Below are positions 33,443 to 45,900 of a stretch of 64,000 bases of DNA, piece by piece. This stretch comes from Micractinium sp. NFX-FRZ (lineage: Eukaryota; Chlorophyta; Trebouxiophyceae; Chlorellales; Chlorellaceae): assembly GCA_029339195.1 (NCBI GenBank), contig JAPTJF010000018.1, positions 62,001 to 126,000 of the forward strand. The letters are read 5' to 3'. Numbering within the stretch: the first letter of the stretch is position 1; every line of letters starts with the position of its first letter. The notes beneath the pieces were generated by a model that searched no databases, had not been told where the DNA came from, and saw only the letters and a list, made by a program, of their open reading frames with translations. The position numbers were made by a program, and so were the translations under genes.

Positions 33443-36400
33443 ATGAGGGGGCTGCACGAGCCCGCTGTGGCACTCAGCGGGCGGCAGAAGCAGCAGACCG
33501 GCCGCCTGCGCGGGTTCGCCCTCTTCCTGTGGGCGCTGGCCTGCTGGACCCTCTCACCTGTCGGAGCACGGCCATCTCCGATTGGAAGGATTGGTAGGCA
33601 ATCGCCGCAGCGGCTGTGCCGGCCACATGACATGTGATGCCGCCGTCATCAGCCGCCGCCGCCTGCGCTGTTCTTCTTGGCCAGCCGCCCACGACCAGCC
33701 TGCAAGCCATTGCGTGCAGTGCACACACCCGGATCTACTCACATATACAGCAATGGTTACCATGCTGCCTTCCCTGCCGTCCAAGCTGCCGCCCCCGCCG
33801 CCCACCTCGTGCTTCCCACCCTCGCGCTGCCCCCTGCCGCCCCGCCGCCCGCCCTCCCCGCCCGCAGGCCGCCGCCTGCAGCAGCGGTTCACCGTCATTC
33901 CAGAGCCCCTCACGCTGCCCTGGCCGCCCCTCTTGACCGACGACGAGCTGGCCCGCGGGATGTACTACGGCAGCGGCAGCCGCATGCGAAAAGTGGCTCT
34001 GAAGCTCATTGCCTCGAGGCCGATCAAAGTGGTGCTGGTGGGCGGCAGCGTGACCAATGCGGGGGCCATGAGCCAGCAGGGGCTCTCCTACGCCGCCCGC
34101 CTCTTCACATTTATCAATACAAGCTTCCCTAACCCGTGAGTGGGGGGACCGCTGGAGTGGAGGGGGAAGGCAGGGGCTGGGCCGCGGGGGCGGCGGGCGG
34201 TTGGGGCGGGGGCGCTGCAACCGACGGCGGGTGGCGCTCGGAATTGGCCGGCCGGGTTCCACGTGTCACTAGCACCGCCCTTGCGGCTTCTTACCACCCA
34301 CCAACCTCCTGTGCAATGGTGTCCACCTCGCCTCTGCTGCTGCAGGGGCCACGTGTTCAAGAACGAGGGCATCCCGTCCTCCAACAGCGGCTGGTTTGCC
34401 CCGTGCATGGAGCAGCTGGTGGGGCAGGATGCCGACCTGGGTGAGCCCTTTTCCCCTTGACACCCCGCTTTCTTGCTTTTCTACTCATGCCAGCTGTCTT
34501 GATTGCACCAGGCACGATGTGAGTGGGGCACAGTGAGGGCGGGTGAGGGCACGGAGCAGAGGCCGGCTGGCTGGCTGGCTGCCTCCCTGTACTGCGGCTT
34601 CATCTTCGTCCTGCCCTCACGGTTGCCTCCCCGCCCTCCCCAACACCGTTTCTCATGCTCTCCTCTCCTGACCACTTCACAAGCCTTCCCCGCTGCAGTG
34701 TTTGGTGAGCTGGCGGTGAACGACATGCACTATGCGAAGCCTTGCCCCCCCGTCCCTACCCGTGCTGCAACATGCAAACATGTTGTACCTTCTTCGATTC
34801 CCCCCTGCAGTGTTTGCGGAGCTGGCATTGAACGACAGTCAGAAGACGAAGCCATCCTCCCTGTTCGTACCCATGTTACATCTTTCATCGTTTTGCATTG
34901 CCCCCCCTGCAGTGTTTGTTGAGCTGGCTGTGAACGACAGCCAGGAGGCGGAGCCGTCCTCCCTGCAGCGCCGCACCTACGAGCTGCTGCTGCGCCGCAT
35001 TCTGAGCCAGCCCAGCCAGCCGGCCGTGGTGGTGCTCAACCACTACGCCTGGCTGACGTCGGGCGGGTATGGGCAGAAGGCGGGGCTGTTCTTTGGCGGG
35101 GCGGAGGCAATGTTCGCCCAGCTGGCGCAGGTGAGGCGGGGCTGGGGGGGGCAACTGGGGAAGGGACAGGTGGGACTCCCCAGTCGGCCATGGGAATGCT
35201 TGAGCAGAACGCCTGGCTGACCTCTGCCGGAGAGAATCGGGCGGTGGGCAGTAGGTGGGGTTGTTCTCTGGCGGGGCGGAGGCCATGTAAGTCAACATGG
35301 GCGCTGGAGGTGTCGTACGAAGGATAAGAGAGGCATCGAGGGCCAAGGGGAAGTGACAGCTGGAGTGGAGCCGGGGGAGTGCTGGCATGCGTAGGCGGGT
35401 CAGGTTTGCGCAGGCACATCACTCTCCTTGCAGCAAGCAGTCGACTCTCGCTCACCCAACCTCAACCCTCTTTGGTGGCCTCCCTCCCTGCCCCACCCGC
35501 AGTACTACGACCTGCCCAGCCTCTCCTTCAAGACGGCAGCATGGCGGCAGATGCAGATAGGAATCGACGGCTTCAGGGTGAGTGTCGGGGAGGTGCAATG
35601 CGAGGATGAGCGAACCCAAGGGGCATGCATGCCCATGCACGCCCATATGGCCTGCAGGCGGGGATGGATCGTGTATGCGCTGCCCCAGAACTGAGGCAGC
35701 TGCAGGCCTGCACTCCTTCAGGCGCTGTGCTGCCGCTGCTGCCGGAGCCTTGACCGCCGCCAGCCGCTGGCAGCTGTAAGCCAGTCTCTCTAGCACTGCT
35801 TCGCCTCTGTGTGGTGCTGCCGGCCCGGCTGCCTACACATTGCCTGCCTGCGTACTGCCTGCTTGGTGCCTCTTCGCCTCCCGTGAGACCCTCGCCCCCT
35901 CCCTTCCTTTCCTCGCTGTCCGTGCAGGTGGACAAGGTGGTGCGTGGCGGGGGGCTCAGCCTGGCAACCGCCTTCATCCCGGGGGCTGCTCCCAGGGAGT
36001 CCAAGAGCTTTGTGTACACAGACCAGTGAGTTCTTGTAATTTTCCTAATGTAGCAGGGGTTAATGGGGTGGGCAAGTGGTGAGTTTCAGTGCCAGCAGGA
36101 GGGTGAGCAGATGAGGGAGGGAGGGATGAGGGAGAGTGAGTGGGGAAGAGGTGGCGGGGACGGGGCTTGTAAGCCTGCTTGTAATTAGCGTGTACAGGGA
36201 CCGGGGGGTTATACGTGTACGTGCGCATTGGAGGGCAAAGAGCGAGGGAGGGAGCAAGGGAGGGAGAGAGTTAGGGGGGTGGCAGGCAGCTGCTGCTTGG
36301 AAAAGTGAGGCAGCCCTGCTTGCACCGCGCAAGCACCTTATTGCCGCCCGCCCTGCTGCCCCGCTCTGTTCCTTTGGGCTGCAGGGTATGCCCCGCTCCC

Positions 36401-38639
36401 TGGGGGTCATCACATCCCCCTTCATCCTTACCACCTCCCCCCAGCCTGGTCTCCTTCTGTGCATCACCACCTCCCTTTGCCTGCAGGGTGCGCCCCTCCC
36501 TGGCAGGCCGCCTTAAGCTGGCGCCCTGCATGCCCCCTCATCCTTTTCACTTTTGCCCCATACCTGCCCTGCAACCTCCTGCTGCTCATCTCCTCCGCGC
36601 ACCGCCCGCTCCCCTTTTCCCTGCTGCAGGGTGCACCCCGCCCTGGCGGGCCACCAGATCCTGGCTGAGCTCGCCTGCGCCCCCCTCATCCGTGCCGTGT
36701 GGGAGGCGGGCTCCACCCTGGTGATGAGCCAGCGGCAGGACCCCCGCCTCGCCAGCCTGCCGCCCCCCATGATCCCCACACTGGATGACGGGGCCAGGAC
36801 GGCGGGGGTGTGCTCCGTGCAGGTGCGCCCCGCTCACGACCCCGCCCCACCTGCTTCAGTGCCGCTGCGATGTGCCGGCCGCCGGCCTGCCGGAGGGCTG
36901 GGAGGAGCAGGAGTGCTGCTGTGCTGTGCTGCGCTGTGCTGTGCTGCGCTGTGCCGGCCATCCTGCCACATGTGCTGTGCTGCGCAGAGCGGCGCTAGCG
37001 CTGTGCAGGTTGTGTTGCACGTGCACACCCCTGCCAGTAGGCGGCACGCCGCCAAGAGTTTGCTCGCTCGGTATGCTGTGCTGAACAGGCCGGCTCGCCC
37101 TCCACCCCATGCTCACAGCACCCCTCCCTTCCTGCTCTCAAACCCCGGTCCTGCAGAGGGCTTTTGAGAGGAGCGTCGTCCCGGGCACCAGCACGGGTTT
37201 TGCCTTCAGAGCAGACAACCCCACGGCACCGAAAGTCGCCGATCAGGGGTGGGGCTGGGTGACCACAAGAAAGGGTGAGCTGCCTGTTGGTACTGAACGG
37301 AGAGTCAGAAAACTATGTTGGCTGGATGTTTGTCTGGGTCGGCAGAAAAGCGGGCGGGTGAGCGCGCTGGCTGACAGGCGGGCGGGCAGTTGGGCAGCAG
37401 GCGGGCGGCGTGGCGGGGCCGGCTGCTTACCTAGGGGCAGGAGGGGGTGGCGGAATGATCGCCAAAGAACGTGAGATGCCTGGCTGGCTGGCTGCCTGGG
37501 GTGGGCTTTTCATGCCTGCAAGCACGCGAGCACGCTGGCGGCGGCGAGCAGCTGAGAGGATGGTCGTTTGGGTCTCCACCTCTGCAGCGCTCCTGCGCAC
37601 AGGCCCCCGCGCCCACCCGCCCCTGCCCCCCCGCCTACTCGCCTCCCCACTGCTCCGCACCTGCCCTCAAATGCGTCCACATTCTGCACCCCTGCACCCC
37701 CCTCCCTCACCTCCCCACCTGCCCGCCCCCTCCCCGCAGGCGCCGCCGTCACCGTGCAAACAGACACCCGCTCCCTCCTGCCGGGCGACCGGTCCAGCGC
37801 CCAGGTGCTCCTCATGTTCCTCAAGGGGCCGACCGCCATGGGCGCCGCCGACGTGAGCTGCGTCCAAGGTTGCGCCTGCGCCCCCGCCAAGCTGGAGGCC
37901 ACGTGGGACAAGGCTAACATGCTGACCGTGCTGGAACTGAACGTGAGCATACAAGGGGATGGGGGGTGGGGTGCACTCGCTGCCTGCTGCGGGGGAGGGC
38001 GAGTGTGCGGGCGGGCGGGCGGCAGAAACGTTACTGAGCGGGTGGGTCGGTGGGCGATGGTGAGGTGGGGTGGGTGGCCAGAGGGGGCAGCAGGGATCCC
38101 AGACACTCGTAATGCCGGTGCGTGAGCTGATGTGAGCTGCGCTGCACTGGCTCGCTGCTCCGGGGGCGGGACGGTGCAAAGGGGGGCGGTGCGGGCGGCA
38201 AGCGGCCGGGCCGGGCAGGCGGGCAGGCTGGCTGGATGTCAGGAGTGAGGGGCACGAAAGCTGGCCTGGCCTGCTGGGTGAGCTCGACGATATCCCTGAC
38301 CGCTGCTGCCCCGGCTGCCCCTGCGCGACGCTGAACTGCTGCCGCTGCTGCTGCTCCGTTGCCCCCATGCTGTGCATGCTGTGGAGGCCACCCAGCACTG
38401 CTGCCCCTGCGTTGCACAGCCTGCGCTGTGGTGCTTACGCTGCTGCTGCTCCCCGCTGCTTGCCCCGCTGTGCACCGCCAGCCCCACAGCCCTGCCGACT
38501 CGCCCCCTCCCTGCTGCTCTCCGCTGCTCCCATGCTGTGCTGTGCTGTGCAGGCCACGCAGCACGGGGGGTGCCGCATCCGAGTGGTGACCTCCAAGCCC
38601 GGCAAGGTGCTGCTGTCTGGCGTCATGGTCAACCACTGA
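33443..38639 (+). CDS. SGNH/GDSL-type hydrolase with N-terminal membrane anchor
   Basis: Ten exons (33443-33593, 33868-34135, 34346-34440, 34913-35130, 35503-35577, 35928-36025, 36630-36822, 37157-37274, 37740-37942, 38553-38639) give 501 residues in consistent phase. A basic start followed by GFALFLWALACWTLSPVGA forms a signal anchor or signal peptide, placing the enzyme in the secretory path. The SGNH blocks are present: KVVLVGGSVTNAG (block I, nucleophile Ser near 111), VFVELAVNDSQ (block III Asn near 179) and YTDQVHPALAGHQILAEL (block V Asp and His near 301 and 304). Such enzymes are esterases or acetyl transferases acting on lipids or cell-wall sugars; substrate here is unknown. The C-terminal 170 residues, after the catalytic block, are beta-rich with CVQGCACA and look like an accessory domain. 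Exons 4 and 7 each have two upstream decoy copies. Confidence 0.85.
34699..34912 (+). repeat. Two upstream copies of SGNH exon-4 acceptor and start
   Basis: CTGCAG|TGTTTG followed by GAGCTGGC and AACGACA appears at 34699, 34811 and 34913. Spacings are 112 and 102 bases. Only the third continues as the exon; the second matches for more than 50 bases. Confidence 0.9.
35150..35300 (+). repeat. Decayed copy of the SGNH exon-4 end
   Basis: GCCTGGCTGACCTCTGCCGG at 35211-35230 and TCTGGCGGGGCGGAGGCCATG near 35267 mirror the exon text around 35047-35112, about 170 bases upstream. The copy lies on the intron side of the donor. Confidence 0.7.
36385..36629 (+). repeat. Two upstream copies of SGNH exon-7 acceptor and start
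   Basis: GCAG|GGT(A/G)(T/C)(G/A)CCCC-type starts occur at 36385, 36487 and 36630, each after a pyrimidine tract. Spacings are 102 and 143 bases. Only the last continues as VHPALAGHQ. Confidence 0.85.
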
Positions 38640-38871
38640 ACAAACTCACACAAACGCATGATCAAATAAGCCTGCACATAGTGTCCAGGCAGGCCATCAG
38701 ACGTAGGCCTCACCTGGACGGGACAGCAGACCAGGCAGGCAGGACTCCCAAGTCTATGTCGCTGACAGCGGATGTGCCTCCTCAAGGGGGCACCATAGCA
38801 GGTTCGCCTGGCTCGCCACCAGGCGGTTCAACAGCGCGCTCTGGCCTGGAGGACAGCATGGGCACCCGGCG

Positions 38872-38906
<35 letters not shown>

Positions 38907-39975
38907 TTCTTTCAATCACCGGCTCTCAACCGGGAGATTGCTGGTAGCAGCCGTGGCAGCACCAGCAGCAGAACACTCCCTTAATCAGTTGTTGCACTGA
39001 CCTTCCTACCTGTTTCGAATAACTGAAACGAATTGCATGAATTTCACTGCCGCCAGCGCCTGAACCCGCCCCAAAATGGTACCCCCTTTGCTTCCTGTAC
39101 TGTCCCCTCTACTCTCAGGTTGCCCTTGCCTGAGTGGTAATATACCTTGACAAACGATGGTGGGTCAAGTGACTGGTGGCATGCTGTAGCAGACACAAAG
39201 ACAGAGGAACCGTTTTTGGGGGCGTGTGCTCTGCTCTGCACTGCCCTGCACAACCCTTTTCCGACCTCCTCACTTCTGGCATTCCAGTGCTTGCAAGGAG
39301 GGACCATGGGCTTCACCGGCCTCGCATTTTCGCCCATGGTTTCACGGCGGGCGTGAAGGCAACCGGCTCATGCACCGCCAACTCCAGGCTGGGGCGGGGG
39401 AAGGGGCTCCCTGCCTGCTGGCCAACCAACGAGGTCCAGGAGGGAGGGTGGCGGCCATGGAGAGGACACAGATTCGATCAACAATGGGCATTGTGGGGTG
39501 GGGAGTGGGTGCCAGGCAGTGGGTGCCAGGCAGTGGGTGGGTGGGTGGGTGGGAGCAGGGCTGAATTGAACAGATGCAACCTCAGATGATAAGAAATCGA
39601 TGATGCCCAATGTGATCGACCATGGAGAGTTCAAACAGCTGCAGAAAGCGCTCTGAAGCAAGGATCAGAGTGGGCCAGAGGGCCATGGTGTGCAGGGGTG
39701 GGGGGTGGGTGGGGGTGGGGGGGCATGCTGCCAGCTCAGCGGAAGAAAGGCAGGTGCACCTGGGTTTGTGGTTGAGAGCGCTTTCGTGCAGCACGACAAG
39801 AAGAAAGGTGAGTACAGATGGATCGCGTGGAAGAACATGAATCCAGGGCAAGAAGAGAAGGCCAGGGGCAGTGACTCCTCGACTACACACGCCAGGAGGG
39901 TGCCCGTCCGCCTCCCTCCAGCTGTTCTCAGGCTAGTACACTGCAGGCAGGGCCGAGAGCACGCGTTTGGAGTGA
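38640..39975. other. Convergent intergenic region with (AGCC)n repeat
   Basis: The region separates the 3' ends of the SGNH and VMO-I/PAN genes. An AGCC microsatellite occupies 38873-38906 and a short GGGT run lies near 39536-39552. No supported coding exon. Confidence 0.5.
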
Positions 39976-42900
39976 TCAATGGTGGGAATGAGGCAGCAAC
40001 GAATCTGCAGGGAGGGCAAGGAGAGCGCGCCACGTCGCATTCTCGTGCATGCACACCCCGCCTGCCCCTGGCGGCCACTCACTCTTGTACCCCGATATGG
40101 CGTCATCTGCGCGACGGCGGTTAATGACGCTCGTCTTGGGATAGCACACGCCGGTCTTGCCGAAAACCCAGGCCCTGCAGGATGCCACAGCCGTGGACGG
40201 GCACAGTGGAAGTGTCAGTTCGGGGACGTGGGGAATGTGGGGAGGGGCACGGGATTGATTCATTGCCCGACTGCGCCCCTACTCACTTGCAGTCAGTCCT
40301 CTGGTTGCACCAGTTAGCGCACTCGTGCGGGGTCTTCATTGGCATCCCCGACCACCCAGCGCCCCTGCACAGGCACGGAATGGTGCCCAGGTGCAGGCCG
40401 GCGAGTCACGGCTAGCGATGCACCGTCAGCCCCCGCAGCAGCCGCCCAAGTGGCCCCCTTGAAGAGGCGGGTCGCATCTGCGCTCCACAACTCCGACAGG
40501 CTGGGCCTTCGGTCCACAGAGACCCTAGCTGTTCTCTGGCCGGCAGACCACTCGGCGTTTGCTGTCTGGGCGCGCGCTCTTGATAGCCGACACACCGCTG
40601 TGCAAACAGAGTCACATGGTGGTGCCAGCAGCACTCTTAAGCGGTCCCGCCCTGGCCCCTGCCACAGCTGCAGGCCACACCCACTCGAGGTCAATGCCAT
40701 CCTCCATGGAGACGCCCTTGTAGCCCGAGATCAAGCCAGCACCAGCTTTCCGAATGCTGCCAAAACCCTTGAGCTGCACAGGGCGAAAGGGCGGCAAATG
40801 GCGACGTTCAAGATGGCCCCCCTGCCCGGCGCGCTGCCCGCTGCTGCACCAGCAGGGCCACACCAGAACCACACCGCTCGCACACGACATGCACACTAAC
40901 CCCCCACTTACCCAGCATGCCTTTGCCATGGGGCTGTATGTCCAGGCCCTGCCACGAGACACGTTGAAAGTGCAGGTTGAGGAATGAGCTGGGTTGAGGG
41001 GTGGGAGGTGATTCGAGCATGAGCACTGGCATAGCACAGAGGTAGCCACATGCATACGTATGCTTGGGCTACAGGTTGATCTGTATTAGCTTCATCCGGA
41101 GGGCTGCGGCAGCTTGGGCACGCGTGAACCACCCTCACCCTCAGTGGGGTGCGGGCTGCCAGCTTGATAGCCTGCTTGACACCTCGGCTGGTTTCCTCAA
41201 CCAACTCCCAAGGGTGTGCTCTTCGTCGGGCTGCCGGCACTCACTTGCAACTCCCGAGGTTCTCGCAGCGGATGGCGCACTCGATGTGGCTGCTTGTCGC
41301 GATGCCACTGTAGCCAGGCAGGTCAGCGGCCCTACATGGCGTGGAAGGCAGGTGGGCGGGGCCCAGGCGGGTAAGCGGTCAGTTGGGCAGGCAAGCACGC
41401 GCATGGATGGGTTTGCAAGCAGGCAGGCGGGTGGGCAAGCGCGATTGCAGGCAAACTGGCGGGTGGGCACATAGGAAGGCTGGCAGTGCAGGCTGTCTAG
41501 CTGCAGGCACTGCGCACTCCATGTGCGCAGGTGGTGGAAGCAAGCCAGTGCCATTCAGCCAGCTGTCCGTCTTACCAGAGGTCCAAGTTTTCCTCAGATG
41601 GGTAGCCTGCAAGCAGGGCATGGGGCATGGCAAGCCACTTCCATGACGTAGCGCGTGAACAGCACAATTGGCGCAGCAGCAGAACCGGGGACAGCTGCAG
41701 CACTGGTGTAATTGTTGCAGGAGTGCAGCATTGCATAGCACTATGCATAGCACAGCACAGCGGGAAAGGGGCTCAGCAGTGCACAGCACAACACAGCTGG
41801 CGCGGAAGTCGCCGGAACGGAAGCAGCTGAGCACTGTCTGGAGCAGATGGGTTGACATCTGCCAGAGCAGGCAGGGCGGTCCCGGAAGCCACAGCGCAGG
41901 GCAATGTCAGGGCGCGCATGCACAATGCAACGACGTGCCTCCCGAGCTGCCCTGCCACACGGCGCGCTTTGGATACGGCACTCACTGCGCAGGCCGGAGG
42001 TTACGCCGGTGGCCCCTGGCACCCGGCCAGGCTGGCTGCGCTTGAGATCTGCATGCAGGGTGGGATCATCGGGGGCAGGCGGATGAGCAGAATGCGCGGG
42101 TGGGGGTGGGGATGTGTCGAGGAGATGCAATGTGCCTCCTGCGACCCCCCGCCAAACTAGAAGGCATGCGCCAGCTCCGTCAGGTGCCCTTCATGCGCCA
42201 GGTCTCCCCCTTTGCGCCCCCCCTCCACTCGCCCCACTCTGCCACCCGTAGCTTACAGCATGAACCGTTAGCAAATGCCCACGCCCTGCAAGCGGGGCCA
42301 AGTTTTGAGTTTTCAGTGACCGTTTGAGCCTATGGTGGTTAGCGGGCTGCGGGACACCTTGCAAAGCCTCATCAGCCTGCTGCGTGCACACCATGCAGCA
42401 GTGCAAGGGAGATATTCAGGCTTGCTTGCCTTGCAGCGTGCCACTGGCGACCCACAACAGGCCTCCTCATATGTGCCGCCACCCTCACCCAAACAGGCAC
42501 ACCCTGGGCGCATGAGGCACGCACCTGCAAGCTCCGTTTTGGGCGCACTTGCCGCAGCACTGGGTGGGGCTGGACACGTAGAGTGGCATGCCTGCAAGGC
42601 GAGGCATCGGGTGCGTAGTGTAACAGGTGGTCGTCGCCGCCGCTCGGGCAGTTGCTGGGCCAGGGGCATGCATCTGCCGCCTGGATGAGCAAGCGCACAC
42701 AAACCGCACAGGCACACACCTGGCATATCTGATCCCGGGTAGTCGGTGTTGGACTCAATTTGGCAGCCTGCAAAAAGCAGAGAGGTGGGGCCAACACATG
42801 GGGAGGCTTGCTGCAGGGCTCAGAGCCGGCAGAGTGCCCTCGGGGTGCCAGCTCAGCCAGGCCCGTGCTGCACGGCTGGACGGTGCACACCACCTTCAAC

Positions 42901-45900
42901 GCAGCACTGCACGCACACCCACACGGCGCCGCGTTCCCGCCTAGACGCAGCTACGCACCCATGGGCCTGAGAGGCTCGGTGGCCCCAGGGATGGGCTGGC
43001 AGCTGCACGGACACAGGGCGCACAGGGGCTTGTTGTGAAGGCAGCAAGGTGTGCTGCAGGGAACCTGGGTGAGCTGGCCATGGGGCGCAGCACGTCCAGC
43101 GCCACTGCCTGCCGCCGTGGTGCACCTGCCGCAACCCGCTGTTGGCTCACAGCGGAGGCCTTGGCGGCGGTGTCGTGGCGCTCACGTGGACTCCCCCCCC
43201 GCCACCCCCCCCCCCCACACGCACACATGAATTGCTGCATGCATGCTTAACCGCTGAGCACAAAACCAGCACTCACGCAATGGACATGGAGTTCATGGCG
43301 GTGTCGTCACCCCCCGGGTCCTCCATCTTGATGGCATAGCCGCGGGCAACTGCAGGAGGATGGATCACGAGGTGCTAGAGGGTGGGACGAACAGTGGAGG
43401 GGCACCGCGGCTGGCAACGTGTGATTGCATTTGTACGCCGGTGGGGCGCTTTTAAGGAGAGGATGCAGAGCATTCATTTGCGGGAAAGCCCACGCCAGAT
43501 GAGGCCCCTCTTCCCTCATGCAGCCCACCTTGGCCAGGCGGGCACCAGCGGATGCCAGTCCAGTCTCCAAAGTAGCCGCTCTGGCCCGTGCTGATCTCTC
43601 TACCATCAGTGCAGTACATCTGTGTGAAGCAGGGGCAGGGGTGGAGTGGCATCAAGTGCACTGTATGCACAGACTGGGCAGCGTGCGATGTTTTACTGAA
43701 AACAGGCGTGCACATCTCTGGCAGCAGCAGCACGCCAGTTTCCCCTCTGTTGGCCCCACCCTCGCACCCGGGCAGCATTGGCGGAGGTGTCATCGTATTT
43801 ACCCTGGGGGTGCTCAACGCGCAATTGAAAACCGCGCACATACTGGCCCGGAGGACTGCAGGCATGTGTGGAGGAAAAAGGGATGAACACAAGAGCACAT
43901 GTTGTCATTCAATGCTCATGGCCACGTGTGTGCAGGCGAGGCGAGGCGGTCGGGTTGCTCTGAGGCGCGACGTTCAGGCTGGTCCCACGCCCGGTGGCGC
44001 AGGGCCTACAACATCACACCCAGACTTGTGTCCTCACCAGACAGCCGCCCCAGACCAGTCGCCCCAGAAGCCGGCATGGGGGTTGATTCCGCCAGCATCA
44101 CCGCCATCGAGCCGCCGGCACCTGCTCCAGGGCAGCGAGGCAAGCACATGGCAGCAAGTGACTGTGTTATACAGTGTGCACCGATAGCATGTGGCTCGCT
44201 GGCATGTGCCCGCCCGCGCAGCAGCTCCAACCCTGTGCGGATCCAGAAGCCGTGATTCACCAATCCAAACTTGTGCCAGCGGCACCGCTGCTGCTAGCTG
44301 CCAGAACGTCGGGGCACAACACGCTCCCAATGATTGCCTGGCTGCCTGACTAGCTGACCGTCACTCGCACTGGTCAGACGCAAGCTGCATACTGCACTCA
44401 CCACATGCTCACGGAGTTCAGGCTGGTGTCTGCACCCAATGGCGGGGGGGGGTCCAGGGGGAGGGGGGCACGGCCCCGGTGAGCCCACCTTGCATGCAGC
44501 ACAGCCTGCGCTGATGAGCGGCGGGCGCAGCAAGCACTGCAGGCAGCAGGCGCTGGAGAGAGCTGGAAGCAATCCGCAGGACCGTGACCTTGACCACAAC
44601 GTCCCGTTGCGCATCATGTCTCAGCTCACCATCACCGCCGTCGGGGTCCCGCCTCTCGGTGCGGGTCCAGAACCCGGCGATGTACGACCCCTGAGGGCAG
44701 TAGTGAGGTCCGTGCCAGTTGCCCCACTGAGAGCCGCCGTCGTTTGGGCCATGCGCCCAGTCTGAGGAAGGAAGGGAAAGGGGAGTGGGTGTGCGTGGCA
44801 GGCAGGCCCAGGCAAAGCTTCGAGCACTGCATGTGCCATGCAAAACCTGCTGGTTCGGCCAGGCAGAGAGAATGGCGAGGGAGGTTCCAGGCATGCAACG
44901 GCAGGGAAATGTAGCCAAGTGGTGCTGGTGTTTTGTAAGGGTCGGGAAAACAATAGCTGGGCAAAACACGGCAAACAGAAGCCAGAAACAGAGGCGTGTG
45001 TGGCTCTACCCGCACCTCCGCAGGCCGGGACGTTGCCGGTGAGGATGGGGAAGGTCCATGTGGTTTTAAGGGGGCCCCAGCCCAGCCAGGCGTCCAGCCT
45101 AACAGCAGCAGAGAGCGAGGGTTTTAGCAGCATGTCTGAGGGCTGGCAGCCGGGCAGGGCCCAGAAGGCAGGCGGGGGCGTGGCAGGCACAGCCCCAGAC
45201 TTGACAGCTGGCACAGGCGGGGGTGACCCCGCGTCATTGGAGCGGGCACATGTGCGCTCAAGCACACCACTTGGTGTGGTTGCTGGCACTCCACAATGTA
45301 ACTGCTCAGCAGGAAGCGCGGCACACACAGCAGCCTAAGCAAGACCTCACCACAAAGAGCCCTCTCCAGCCCTCCAGGCGCAGTAGTCACTGTTGTAGTT
45401 GTTTTAAGTGGAGGGGATGAAAGGGGGTGAAAGGTGCCTCCAGGTGGGTACCAGCGTACGAGAGGGTAGGGGCGGCGCTGGTGCAGTTCTCTGGGCAAGC
45501 TAGAGGCTCGGCTGCGCAGCACCCGGGCGGGCAGACCCGTGCAAAAGCACTCCATCGAACCATGGCTGGGTGAGCCAGCAGGCCAGTGGCCTGTGCGGCA
45601 AAAGATACTGCTGGCCTGGCAACCAAGCACCCCTAGCTGTGAAGCTTTTTCACGTACGTCACTCACACACACCGCCCCTGCCGAAACACTGCTCGAAGCA
45701 AAGTTGGCCTAAGTGCCAAGTGGTTGGTAAGGCACGACACCGGATAACCTGGGACCCTGTCTCTTGTTACGGCCTAAGCAGCGGCCACTCACTCACCGGC
45801 AGCGCATCTCAGTGTCGTACAGCTGCTGGCCCTGTTCCCTGCAGGCAGCGGGGGCAGAAGACGAACGAAGTCACAGCCTAAGAAGTGAGAGCAGCAGGCA

